A stretch of 12,105 nt of DNA. Origin: Bordetella parapertussis (GTDB lineage Bacteria > Pseudomonadota > Gammaproteobacteria > Burkholderiales > SG8-41). The translations under genes were made by a program, and so were the position numbers. The stretch is from contig CAMBSS010000129.1 of the NCBI GenBank assembly GCA_945870465.1, positions 1-12,105 of the forward strand, read 5' to 3'. This document shows positions 1 through 7,300 of this stretch, piece by piece. Within the stretch, counting starts at the first letter, position 1. The number at the start of each line of letters is the position of its first letter. The notes under the pieces are model-generated. The model searched no databases. It was not told where the DNA came from and saw only the letters and a list, made by a program, of their open reading frames with translations.

Positions 1-1743
1 GGTCCCAACTGCCTGGGATTCATTAATCCGGGACTAATGTTAGCACTTACTTCGTCTGTAGCCCTTGCCACAGAAAACATGCCCGCTGGCAGCATAGGAT
101 TAGTCAGTCAAAGCGGCTCGCTGATGGCAGCGCTGATTTCGCATGCCCAGGACCTCGGTGCCGGCTTCAGCGCCGCAGTCTCTGTAGGCAATCAGGCCGA
201 CCTCGAGATCTGCGATTTCATCGAATATTTTCTTGACGACCCGGCCACCAAAGCAATTTGCGCTTATATAGAAGGACTCAAAGACGGCGCGCGGTTTCTG
301 GCGCTGGCCGCGCGCTGCCGCGACGCGCGCAAGCCCTTGCTGGTAGTCAAAGCCGGCCGCAGCGATGCGGGCGCGAACATCACGCGCTCGCACACGGCAA
401 GCCTCGCCGGATCGGACGCCGCATGGACGGCGGCGTGCCGCAAGCATGCGGTGGTCCTGCTCGATGATCCCGAAGCGCTTATTCAATGCGCCGATTTTCT
501 GATCCGCTTTGGCGCGCCGGGTGGTGAAGGCATCGCTGCCATGTCGCCGTCAGGGGGCTCCATTGCGGTGACCGCCGACCGCATCGCTGCCGCCGGCCTG
601 CGCCTGGCGCAATTGTCCGCTTCGACGCAACGCAAGCTGCATGAAATCGTGCCTGCAACTCGCCCTGCCAATCCACTGGATGTCGGCGGGCTAGCGCGTG
701 AACAGGGCCTTGCCAGCGCCGGCGCCTGCTATGAACTGCTCGCCGATGATCCCGACACGGCCGCAGTGCTGATCGTCGTCGCCACCACGCCGCAACTCGA
801 CGACAAAGTGCGCCTGTGGGCGGAACTTGCCCTTGCCCGCGGCAAGCCAACCGCCATCCTGCTGACACCGGGCACGCTAGTCGACAGTTCGCGCGCGAAT
901 CTGCGTGAATTGCATTGCCCTTATACGAATCGCATGGACGATGCGCTGCGCGTCCTGACTGCCGCCGTCGAATATGGCAAGGCGTTGAACGCACCTGCTG
1001 AAAAAACTGTTTTGCCCGCCGGCTTTGGCGCCGTCGCCGAATTTACCGCGCCGGCCGTGGAACTTACCGAGAGCGAAACCAAGCAACTGCTCGGCATTGC
1101 AGGCGTTGCCGTGACACCAGAACGTCACGCGCGAAGCGCGGCAGAGGCCGTGGCTGCCGCCCGCGCCACCGGCTATCCCGTTGCATTGAAATTGAGTTCC
1201 CGCACGCTTACGCACAAAAGCGATGTCGGCGGCGTGCAGCTCGACTTGCGCAACGACGATGCCGTCGCCGAAGCCTGGCAGCGCGTCGCGGACAACGTCG
1301 CCAAACTGGAACCGGGAGCGGCACTCGAATGCGTCGTACAACCGATGATTACCGGCGGCATCGAATTAATCATCGGCAGCCAATGGGACGCGCAATTCGG
1401 CGCCATCGTGATGGTGGGCGCAGGCGGCACCTGGGCGGAAATCCTGCGCGACACGCGATGCGCGCTGGCCCCGCTCACGCCACGGCGAGCGCTGGAACTG
1501 GTGCAGCAATTGCGCATCTGGCCCATGCTCGCCGGCAGCCGCGGGCAGCCGCGCGCCGACATTGATAAAATGGTGGACGTCATCGTGCGTGCGAGCTGGC
1601 TGGCGGCGACTTTGGGGCCGCGCCTCGCCGAACTCGACATCAATCCGTTACTGGTAAGAACCACGGGCCAGGGCGCGCTCGCGCTTGATGCCCGCGCCAC
1701 ACTACAACCGCCGCAAGGCGCCACCTCGAAAGCATCCTCATGA
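1..1743 (+). CDS. Acyl-CoA synthetase, NDP-forming (acetate-CoA ligase-like), 5'-partial
   Basis: The reading frame is open from base 1 and begins with GPNCLG, the motif near the end of the CoA-binding domain of NDP-forming acyl-CoA synthetases, so the gene starts upstream and the ATG at 37 is internal. 580 residues are visible; relatives are usually near 700. Next comes the succinyl-CoA-ligase-like flavodoxin domain, with VSQSGSL and RSHTASLAGSD. The His of that second motif (codon 391-393) matches the phosphohistidine of the family. The C-terminal third is an ATP-grasp domain, with LTHKSDVGGV (His codon 1213-1215) and the terminal AELDINPLLV signature. The family makes acyl-CoA from a carboxylate, CoA and a nucleoside triphosphate through phospho-enzyme intermediates in the cytoplasm. 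The stop overlaps the next start (ATGA), so the two are probably translationally coupled. The acid substrate cannot be inferred. Confidence 0.93.
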   Translation, partial: GPNCLGFINPGLMLALTSSVALATENMPAGSIGLVSQSGSLMAALISHAQDLGAGFSAAVSVGNQADLEICDFIEYFLDDPATKAICAYIEGLKDGARFLALAARCRDARKPLLVVKAGRSDAGANITRSHTASLAGSDAAWTAACRKHAVVLLDDPEALIQCADFLIRFGAPGGEGIAAMSPSGGSIAVTADRIAAAGLRLAQLSASTQRKLHEIVPATRPANPLDVGGLAREQGLASAGACYELLADDPDTAAVLIVVATTPQLDDKVRLWAELALARGKPTAILLTPGTLVDSSRANLRELHCPYTNRMDDALRVLTAAVEYGKALNAPAEKTVLPAGFGAVAEFTAPAVELTESETKQLLGIAGVAVTPERHARSAAEAVAAARATGYPVALKLSSRTLTHKSDVGGVQLDLRNDDAVAEAWQRVADNVAKLEPGAALECVVQPMITGGIELIIGSQWDAQFGAIVMVGAGGTWAEILRDTRCALAPLTPRRALELVQQLRIWPMLAGSRGQPRADIDKMVDVIVRASWLAATLGPRLAELDINPLLVRTTGQGALALDARATLQPPQGATSKASS

Positions 1744-2480
1744 CCGCCACTGCCGTCACTTATGAAGTCGTCGATGACATCGCCATCATCACTCTCAACC
1801 GGCCCGAGAAGCGCAACGCGATGAACAACGATTTGACGACCGGCCTGCGCGCAGCCTGGCAGCGTTTTAATGCCAGCGACGAGCGAGTTGCCATCCTGAC
1901 CTGCGCCGGCGACGATTTTTCGGTAGGCGTAGATGTCAAGGCGCCGTCCGAAGATTTTCCGGAATGTGTGCCTAACGTCGGCGTACCTCTGGAAAAACCG
2001 CTGATCGCCGCGGTAGCCGGATGGACAGTCGGCGGCGCGGTAGTGATGGTACAGATGGCCGACCTGTGCGTCGCTGCCGACACTACGAAGTTCACCTTTC
2101 CCGAGGCCAAAGTCGGCTTTACCGGGGCGCTGGTCGCCGGCCTTGCCGCGCGCATTCCGCATAAAGTCGCGATGGAGCTCATGCTGCTGGGCGAAGTTAT
2201 CGATGCCGAACGCGCCTACCAGGTCGGCCTGGTGAACAAGGTCGTACCGCGCGATCAATTACTCGAAGCCGCCATGGGCTACGCGCGCCGCCTTGCCGGG
2301 AATGCGCCCATGGTCCTGGCGCTGCTCAAGGAATTCGTCAGCGACGTTCTTCCGCGCGGTCCGTCCGAGCACGTCGCGCGCGGCCGGCTGGCGATCACGC
2401 GCGTGCGGCAAAGCGAAGATGCGAAAGAAGGCGTGGCCAGCTTCAAAGCCAAGCGCAAACCGCAGTTCAAAGGCAAATAA
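1740..2480 (+). CDS. Enoyl-CoA hydratase/isomerase (crotonase) family protein
   Basis: 246 residues, a normal length for a single-domain crotonase. Visible marks are LNRPEKRNAM (about 19-28), the first oxyanion-hole segment SVGVDVK (61-67), the second at AVAGWTVGGA (91-100), FPEAKVGF (120-127) and the C-terminal SEDAKEG...KRKPQFKGK (225-246). Aligned by eye with rat crotonase, the second catalytic Glu (Glu164) is kept as Glu122, while the first (Glu144) falls on Val102. Plain hydration of an enoyl-CoA is therefore not assured; isomerase, hydrolase or carnitinyl/bile-acid-type lyase activities also occur in this fold. The start overlaps the synthetase stop by 4 bases, and the oxidoreductase starts 5 bases after the stop, so this is the middle of an operon. 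It probably acts on the CoA thioester made by the upstream enzyme. Confidence 0.93.
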   Translation: MTATAVTYEVVDDIAIITLNRPEKRNAMNNDLTTGLRAAWQRFNASDERVAILTCAGDDFSVGVDVKAPSEDFPECVPNVGVPLEKPLIAAVAGWTVGGAVVMVQMADLCVAADTTKFTFPEAKVGFTGALVAGLAARIPHKVAMELMLLGEVIDAERAYQVGLVNKVVPRDQLLEAAMGYARRLAGNAPMVLALLKEFVSDVLPRGPSEHVARGRLAITRVRQSEDAKEGVASFKAKRKPQFKGK

Positions 2481-2485
2481 AGTTC

Positions 2486-3841
2486 ATGGCCGCAGCGTAC
2501 GACCCGCTGTTCGCCGCCACGCCCGGCGCCGGACTCCCGCATGTGCGGTCGTACTGGGCGGCCACCGCCGGAGAACTGCCCCCAGACGATGGCCCGGCGC
2601 CGTCTCAACTCGAAACCGAAGTCGCCATCATCGGCGGCGGCTATACCGGGCTGTCATGCGCGTACCACCTCGCGCGCGAGCATGGCATCCAGCCGATCGT
2701 GCTCGAAGCCAACGTCGCGGCCTGGGGCTGCAGCGGGCGCAACGGCGGCTTCGCGCGCATGGCGCTGGGCCGGTTGAGTGCTGCGGAAATGTTGGACGCA
2801 TGGGGACCCGCCACGGCAAAACGCGCGTTTGGCATCATGCGGGCATCCCTCGACAGCGTGCGCACCCTGATCAGCGACGGCGGCATCGAGTGCGACGCCA
2901 GCGCAGCTGGCCACCTCAAAATCGCGCATCGCGCCAGCCGCGTGGCCGAACTCAGGCGCGAAGCGGACGTGCTGCAGCGGGAATTCAACTATGCGGCAGA
3001 ATTCATCGACGCCGACGCCCTGCGCAACCAACACGTCGGCGGCACGCAGTCGTATGGCGCGCTGCACATCCCGGACGCAGTTGCGGTGCATCCGCTCAAG
3101 CTTGCGTCCGGCGTCCTGCGCATGGCGCGCGCAGCGGGCGCAAAGGTGCATACGGCGAGCCCGGTCACGCAGTGGGAAAAACGCGGCGCCGCACACGTGC
3201 TGACAACACCGCACGGCATAGTGCGTGCGAAATCGGTGATACTCGCGACCAATGGCTACACCCCGCAACATCTGCATCAGGCCGTGCGCGCGACACTGCT
3301 GCCGGTGCTCTCGCACATCATCGTCACGCGCCCGCTGACGCCGGATGAAATCAAGGCCGCCAATTTCGTCACCCGGCACGTGCTGACCGACTCGCGCAAA
3401 TTGCTCTACTACTGGCGGCGGCTGCCCGACGACCGCATCATGTTCGGCGGCCGCGGCCTGATTGCCGACAGCGACGAGCGCAACGCGCAGCAGCGTGATT
3501 TTCTGCTGGCAGAACTGCAAGCCAAATATCCGGGCCTGGAACGCGTGACTGTCGATTACGACTGGCACGGCTGGGTATGCATCACGCGCGATTTTTTGCC
3601 GCACATCCATCACGCCGCGGACGACAGCACCGTCCACTATGCGCTGGGCTACCAGGGCAGCGGGGTCGCGTTGAGCCTGCATGCGGGCAAGCTGCTTGCG
3701 CGACAGGTCGCCGGCCATGCGACGGAGAACGCGCTGCCGTCAGTCAATGCGCCTCTGCTGCGCTATCCGCTGCACAGCCTGATACGCATTCCGCAACGCC
3801 TGATGTATCGCTGGTACAAACACCTCGACAACTCCGACTAA
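2486..3841 (+). CDS. FAD-dependent amine/amino-acid oxidoreductase (DAO family, PuuB-like)
   Basis: 451 residues, typical of the DadA/PuuB group. An N-terminal Rossmann site reads IIGGGYTGL (48-56, GxGxxG at 50-55), with the ribose-binding Glu74 at the end of the second strand. It is followed by WGCSGRNGGFA (80-90), the SGRNGG motif common in gamma-glutamylputrescine oxidase-like flavoproteins. Late motifs include IMFGGRG and ALGYQGSGVALS, which fit the second FAD-contacting part of the DAO fold. About 40 residues before the FAD site, including HVRSYWAAT, match the N-terminal extension seen in PuuB-like members. There is no signal peptide, so it is probably cytoplasmic. The likely reaction is oxidation of a primary or secondary amine or amino acid to the imine and then aldehyde or oxo-acid; the substrate is unknown. 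It sits 5 bases after the crotonase and 14 before a Bug gene. Its Shine-Dalgarno sequence is weak, suggesting coupling. Confidence 0.9.
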   Translation: MAAAYDPLFAATPGAGLPHVRSYWAATAGELPPDDGPAPSQLETEVAIIGGGYTGLSCAYHLAREHGIQPIVLEANVAAWGCSGRNGGFARMALGRLSAAEMLDAWGPATAKRAFGIMRASLDSVRTLISDGGIECDASAAGHLKIAHRASRVAELRREADVLQREFNYAAEFIDADALRNQHVGGTQSYGALHIPDAVAVHPLKLASGVLRMARAAGAKVHTASPVTQWEKRGAAHVLTTPHGIVRAKSVILATNGYTPQHLHQAVRATLLPVLSHIIVTRPLTPDEIKAANFVTRHVLTDSRKLLYYWRRLPDDRIMFGGRGLIADSDERNAQQRDFLLAELQAKYPGLERVTVDYDWHGWVCITRDFLPHIHHAADDSTVHYALGYQGSGVALSLHAGKLLARQVAGHATENALPSVNAPLLRYPLHSLIRIPQRLMYRWYKHLDNSD

Positions 3842-3855
3842 GAGCGCCTGACACC

Positions 3856-4809
3856 ATGAAACTCTGCCTGACACTCCCTTTGCTGCTGCTCGCCGCCTTC
3901 TCACACGCGCAAAACTATCCCGCCAAGCCGATCCGGCTGGTGGTGCCGTACTCGCCGGGCGGCCCGGTCGACATCGTGGCCCGTCTGACCGCGCTGAAAC
4001 TGACGGATGAATTCTCACAGCAGGTCATCGTCGATAATCGCGCGGGCGGTGGCGGCAATATCGCAGTCGAAATCGTCGCCCACTCTGTAGCCGACGGCTA
4101 CACCCTGCTGATGGGCGCCAACGGCACCAACGCGATCAACCCGGGCCTTTATCCCAAGCTCGCGGTCGATCCCGCGAAAGACCTGGTTGCCATCGGCATG
4201 GTGGCTTCGAGCCCTATGATCCTGGTCGTCCACCCATCGGTAGCCGCGAACTCAGTCAAAGAACTGGTCGCTCTGGCCAAGGCGAAGCCGGGGGCGATCA
4301 ATTTCGCATCGTCGGGCGGCGGTTCGACCGCCCATCTGTCGAGCGAACTCTTCAAGAGCATGACCGGGATCAACATCGTGCATATACCTTACAAGGGCGC
4401 GGGCCCCGCGTTGACGGATCTGGTCGGCGGCCAGGTGCAAATCATGTTCACCGGCATTTCGTCGACGCTGCCGCACGTAAAGTCCGGCCGCCTGAAGCCG
4501 CTGGCGGTGTCGAGCGAAAAGCGCGTGCCGATATTGCCGGATGTGCCGGCGGTGAATGAAGAGATTGCGGGCTACGAAGTCATGACCTGGTACGGCGTGT
4601 TCGCGCCTGCGCAATTGCCCAAGCCTTACGTCACCCGGCTGAACCAGAGCCTGGCAAAAATCTTTGCCACGCCGGATGCGCGCCAGCGGCTGGCGGCGCT
4701 CGGCGCCGAGCCGGTGACGATGTCGCCCGGACAGTTCGCAGTCGCTGTCGGCAAGGAAACAGTGAAATGGGCGAAGGTCATCAAGGATTCCGGCGCGCGG
4801 CCGGAATAA
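3856..4809 (+). CDS. Bug/TctC family periplasmic substrate-binding protein
   Basis: The chosen ATG gives 317 residues with a clear Sec signal peptide (MKLCLTLPLLLLAAFSHA, cleavage near residue 18). An in-frame start further upstream would overlap the oxidoreductase and bury the signal. The mature protein opens with the Bug signature YPAKPIRLVVPYSPGGPVDI (21-40), then VIVDNRAGGGGNIA (57-70), GYTLLMG (81-87), HIPYKGAGPALTD (177-189) and the terminal AKVIKDSGARPE. These proteins bind small organic acids, amides or aromatic acids in the periplasm and sometimes serve TctAB-type transporters, but most are orphans. No membrane subunit is present here. As the last gene of the operon it probably captures the compound, or a relative of it, that the upstream enzymes process. 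No convincing hairpin terminator follows the stop. Confidence 0.95.
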   Translation: MKLCLTLPLLLLAAFSHAQNYPAKPIRLVVPYSPGGPVDIVARLTALKLTDEFSQQVIVDNRAGGGGNIAVEIVAHSVADGYTLLMGANGTNAINPGLYPKLAVDPAKDLVAIGMVASSPMILVVHPSVAANSVKELVALAKAKPGAINFASSGGGSTAHLSSELFKSMTGINIVHIPYKGAGPALTDLVGGQVQIMFTGISSTLPHVKSGRLKPLAVSSEKRVPILPDVPAVNEEIAGYEVMTWYGVFAPAQLPKPYVTRLNQSLAKIFATPDARQRLAALGAEPVTMSPGQFAVAVGKETVKWAKVIKDSGARPE

Positions 4810-4824
4810 GCAAGCCCGTACTGC

Positions 4825-4905
4825 TCAATCGTTCCGGTAAGACAGAAACGCAATCAGGACAAGAATCCCGAAGCAGATATTGAAATACCACGCGGGCAAA
4901 TCCAT
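4825..4905 (-). CDS. Putative small single-pass membrane protein, 26 aa
   Basis: An ATG on the minus strand (4903-4905) opens a 26-codon frame ending in TGA (4825-4827). The product begins MDLPAWYFN, continues with an uncharged stretch to about residue 21 (ICFGILVLIAFL), and ends SYRND. That is one transmembrane helix with a short polar tail. The main evidence for translation is the near-perfect Shine-Dalgarno sequence AAGGAGGG just before the start, stronger than those of most genes around it. It lies between the convergent Bug gene, whose stop is 15 bases away, and the divergent LVIVD gene. I do not recognise the family. Very small membrane proteins often modulate a larger membrane complex, but no partner is indicated. 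A chance hydrophobic frame remains possible, because the frame is short and codon statistics cannot decide. Confidence 0.55.
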   Translation of the reverse strand: MDLPAWYFNICFGILVLIAFLSYRND

Positions 4906-4908
4906 GCT

Positions 4909-4916
4909 CCCTCCTT
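4909..4916 (-). promoter_or_regulatory. Strong Shine-Dalgarno site of the 26-aa ORF
   Basis: The minus strand reads GCAAGGAGGGAGCATG. AAGGAGGG pairs almost perfectly with the 3' end of 16S rRNA, and four bases separate the AGGAGG core from the ATG. It is the main reason for calling this short frame. Confidence 0.6.
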
Positions 4917-5150
4917 GCATGCGGGAAAAGAATAGGAATACATGGCTTCCTATCCGCCTGCCCGGCCGCCAGCCATGTCTCGCTCCAGGGCAGAATTGTA
5001 CGGACGCGCATACGCCTCGATACGCTGAGCACTATAGCTTTCCCTGTCATTGCGTGATCGACCAAAAAGCGCGGCTTTACCCCGCCAATCCTGCATTTTT
5101 GTGACGGCGAACGGGTGCGGCGGCCGCGAACTGCGGCATGTACCGTGCGC

Positions 5151-5156
5151 TACAAT
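5151..5156 (+). promoter_or_regulatory. Likely -10 element of the LVIVD gene
   Basis: TACAAT, within GCGCTACAATCGAA, sits 33 bases before the start codon and matches sigma-70 TATAAT at five of six positions. It would give a leader of about 27 bases. At a 17-base spacing the -35 position reads GAACTG, which is poor, so the promoter may need an activator or have another -35. The same 10-mer GCGCTACAAT precedes the diguanylate cyclase gene on the other strand. Confidence 0.45.
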
Positions 5157-5189
5157 CGAAATATCCACACGACTATTGGAGCATCGCCG

Positions 5190-6506
5190 ATGGATTCAGT
5201 TACCAACAACCCGCAGCTGGCGCACAACGTTTCGCGCCTCTCGCGTCTCGAACTGCCGGGAGCCGGCCAGGTCTATGTTGCCGGCCACTATGCCTACATA
5301 GGCCACATCCCGAACAAGGAAAACCTCGGCACCTCCATTCTCGATGTGGCCGATCCGAAAAATCCGCGCATCGTGTCGCAGATTTTTCTCGACGATCCGG
5401 GTTCGCACAGCCACAAGGCGCGCGTCATCGGCGACATCATGATCGTCAACTCCGAGCGCAACATGACGGCGATCGGCCGCAAGGCCGATGAACTGCCGAA
5501 ACTGCGCTTGCAATTGCGCACCGCTCTCGGGCGCGAGGCGACGCACGCCGAACTCGCCGCCAAGTTGGGTGTAGCTGTTGCCGAAATCCCGGCAGTAGAA
5601 GCCGCGGAGAAGAAGCCCTACGACCAGGGTGGCTTCAAAATTTACGACGTCGCCGACAGGACCAAACCGAAGCTGATCTGCACGCAGAAAACCAGCGGCA
5701 TCGGCGTGCACCGCTTCGACATGGATGCCGATTACGCCTACATCTCGACCGAGATGCCCGGCTATATCGGCAACATCCTGGTCATTTACGACATCCGCAA
5801 TCCGGCAAAGCCGGCGGAGGTTTCGCGCTGGTGGATGCCAGGGCAGCATCTGGCGGGCGGCGAGACGCCGACCTGGTCCGGGCGCCAGCACCGCCTGCAT
5901 CACACGCTGCGGGTCGGCGATAAATTATGGGCGGGCTGCTGGCACGGCGGCGTGCGCGTGATCGACGTTGCGGATATCACCAAGCCGCGCACCGTCGGCG
6001 CCTACAACTACCACCCGCCGTTTCCGGAACCTTCGCATACTTTCATGGGGCTGCCGTTCGATATCGACGGTAAAAAGATCGCGATTGCGATCGACGAGGA
6101 AGACCACGCGCACAGCGCCGAGGAAATGGCGCGCCGCCGCGGACGTCCGCATGCGGGCCTGTGGGTGTTCGACGTGACCGATCTCGCGAACATCAAGCCG
6201 CTGTCGATGTACGAAGTAAGCGAGCTCGATTCGCCGTGGAGCCGCGCCGCGCCCGGACGCTTCGGCGCGCACCAGTTCCAGGAACACATGAAAGACACGC
6301 TCGTCTACTGCGCGTGGTTCGCGGGCGGGCTGCGCATCGTCGACATCGCCGATCCGCTGGCGCCGCAGGAAGTCGGCTACTTCATTCCGGAGCCCGCCAA
6401 GGGCAAGGTCGCGCCGCAGACCAACGACGTCGACGTCGACGACCGCGGCTTGATCTATATAGTCGACCGCTATAGCGGCTTCGACATTCTCGAATTCAAG
6501 CGCTGA
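5190..6506 (+). CDS. LVIVD-repeat beta-propeller protein
   Basis: The ATG at 5190 has a TTGGAG Shine-Dalgarno sequence 8 bases upstream and lies after the likely promoter, so it is preferred over an in-frame GTG at 5115. The product has 438 residues and no signal peptide. Repeated strands with the LVIVD-type pattern (hydrophobic run, D, then DP or P) recur: TSILDVADPKNPRIVS (48-63), FKIYDVADRTKPKLI (149-163), LVIYDIRNPAKPAEVS (197-212), VRVIDVADITKPRTVG (255-270), LWVFDVTD (324-331) and LRIVDIADPLAPQEVG (381-396). This fits a beta-propeller of roughly six or seven blades. His-rich segments (SHSHK at 72-76, RQHRLHH at 232-238, DHAHS at 305-309, GAHQ at 359-362) could bind metal or line an active centre. 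Residues 97-140 form a charged, apparently helical insert. The family has no general assigned reaction. The gene ends 6 bases before a convergent gene. Confidence 0.85.
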   Translation: MDSVTNNPQLAHNVSRLSRLELPGAGQVYVAGHYAYIGHIPNKENLGTSILDVADPKNPRIVSQIFLDDPGSHSHKARVIGDIMIVNSERNMTAIGRKADELPKLRLQLRTALGREATHAELAAKLGVAVAEIPAVEAAEKKPYDQGGFKIYDVADRTKPKLICTQKTSGIGVHRFDMDADYAYISTEMPGYIGNILVIYDIRNPAKPAEVSRWWMPGQHLAGGETPTWSGRQHRLHHTLRVGDKLWAGCWHGGVRVIDVADITKPRTVGAYNYHPPFPEPSHTFMGLPFDIDGKKIAIAIDEEDHAHSAEEMARRRGRPHAGLWVFDVTDLANIKPLSMYEVSELDSPWSRAAPGRFGAHQFQEHMKDTLVYCAWFAGGLRIVDIADPLAPQEVGYFIPEPAKGKVAPQTNDVDVDDRGLIYIVDRYSGFDILEFKR

Positions 6507-6512
6507 GATTAA

Positions 6513-7262
6513 TTACTCGACGCCGGCAGCGGTGAATGCCGCTTTGGCCGCCGGTGTCGCCAGCAGGCGCAGCACCGCTTTCGCCGCTTCGGCCGCCGGC
6601 GCACCGCTCATCATCGCCGCGTCGTAAGTCGTGTAGTTCTGCACCTCCGCCGGCAATGGTCCGATGAAAGTCAGGCCTTTCGACGTGTAGAGCTTGATTT
6701 CCGTGATCGCGCCGAAGCCGATCTCATTGCCCTTCCCTTTGATCACGTGCTCCATCACCGACGCGCCATCCGGATAGCGCGTGGTCTTCGGCTTGATTTG
6801 CTCGAGTATGCCCATTTTGGCAAACAGCTGGTCGAGGTAAAGACCGCTGGACGCCGAGTTGTAGACTACCGAATCGGCGCCGACCAATGCCTGTTTCATC
6901 GCGTCCACCGTCGCGACGTTGGGCGCCGCCGCTGCACTGCGCACGATGATGCCGGCGCCGACGCGCCCGACCGGCGCGCGCCCGTCGGCGGCGAGCTTGC
7001 CGTCCTTGATTGCCTGCTCGATTACTGGCGGCGTGACGATCACGATGTCATAGACGTCGCCCGCAGCAAGACGCTTGACGATTTGCGGCGTGGTGTTGAA
7101 CTGGATCTTCAGATCGTGCCCGAGGTCGCGTTTTACCAGTGCGGCGAACGCGTGCAACCCGGGCTCGACCGCGCCCCCGCTCAGCACCTTGACCTCCGCG
7201 GCAACGGCGGAGTTGAGCGCGCTACCCAGCACCAGAAAAACCACAAGCGAAATGCGTTTCAT
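6513..7262 (-). CDS. ModA-like periplasmic substrate-binding protein
   Basis: The chosen ATG gives 249 residues and has GGAG six bases upstream. An earlier in-frame ATG (7272-7274) would place that GGAG inside the gene. The signal peptide is MKRISLVVFLVLGSALNSAVAA (1-22). The mature part begins EVKVLSGGAVEPGL and contains IVKRLAAGDVYDIVIVTPP (61-79), VYNSASSGLYLDQLFAKMGI (133-152) and GNEIGFGAITEI (178-189), the layout of the bacterial extracellular solute-binding fold of the molybdate-binding ModA type. Annotation as molybdate-binding would be unsafe. Many betaproteobacterial paralogs of this group stand alone, and no ModB/ModC is nearby. It follows the Bug gene by 38 bases and is probably co-transcribed with it. 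It is related to the interrupted gene at 9692-10447. Its stop lies 6 bases from the convergent LVIVD stop. Confidence 0.88.
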   Translation of the reverse strand: MKRISLVVFLVLGSALNSAVAAEVKVLSGGAVEPGLHAFAALVKRDLGHDLKIQFNTTPQIVKRLAAGDVYDIVIVTPPVIEQAIKDGKLAADGRAPVGRVGAGIIVRSAAAAPNVATVDAMKQALVGADSVVYNSASSGLYLDQLFAKMGILEQIKPKTTRYPDGASVMEHVIKGKGNEIGFGAITEIKLYTSKGLTFIGPLPAEVQNYTTYDAAMMSGAPAAEAAKAVLRLLATPAAKAAFTAAGVE

Positions 7263-7300
7263 GTGTGACTCCATAAGTGATTGCAGCAAACAAGACGAAA

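Larger units (their letters stand above)
4906..5189. other. Divergent intergenic region between small ORF and LVIVD gene
   Basis: Together with the 15 bases after the Bug stop and the small ORF, this forms a 380-base stretch lacking any long gene. It holds the Shine-Dalgarno site of the minus-strand small ORF at its left end. At its right end are a TACAAT hexamer and a TTGGAG Shine-Dalgarno sequence for the LVIVD gene. A minus-strand TATAGT (5031-5036) and a minus-strand TACAAT near 5006-5011 are possible -10 elements for the small ORF, but neither has a recognisable -35 partner. I see no RNA gene, repeat or terminator hairpin here. Confidence 0.6.

Noticed and set aside
1..120. AT-richer start of the acyl-CoA synthetase as a sign of transfer or a recombination edge
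   Set aside because: The stretch is short and encodes conserved family residues in frame, so base composition alone is not evidence.
2293..3348. Long + strand frame overlapping the crotonase end and the FAD oxidoreductase
   Set aside because: Arg-rich composition in the wrong phase of two well-supported genes, with no ribosome site.
2654..3718. Long minus-strand open frame opposite the FAD oxidoreductase
   Set aside because: No recognisable motifs, while the opposite strand has full FAD-binding signatures and fits the operon. The same holds for 1173-2258 (-) and 7277-8227 (+).
4964..4990. Eight-codon minus-strand frame (M-A-G-G-R-A-G-G) with a GGAG site, as a leader peptide
   Set aside because: Its Gly-rich content shows no attenuator logic and no paired hairpins; too short to support.
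5031..5036. Minus-strand TATAGT as promoter of the 26-aa ORF
   Set aside because: No TG extension and no -35 at 16-18 bases; it would leave a leader of over 110 bases. Not strong enough to call.
5115..5189. Upstream GTG start for the LVIVD gene
   Set aside because: It would add 25 Arg-rich residues and begins before the likely -10 element. The ATG at 5190 has a TTGGAG site at ideal spacing.
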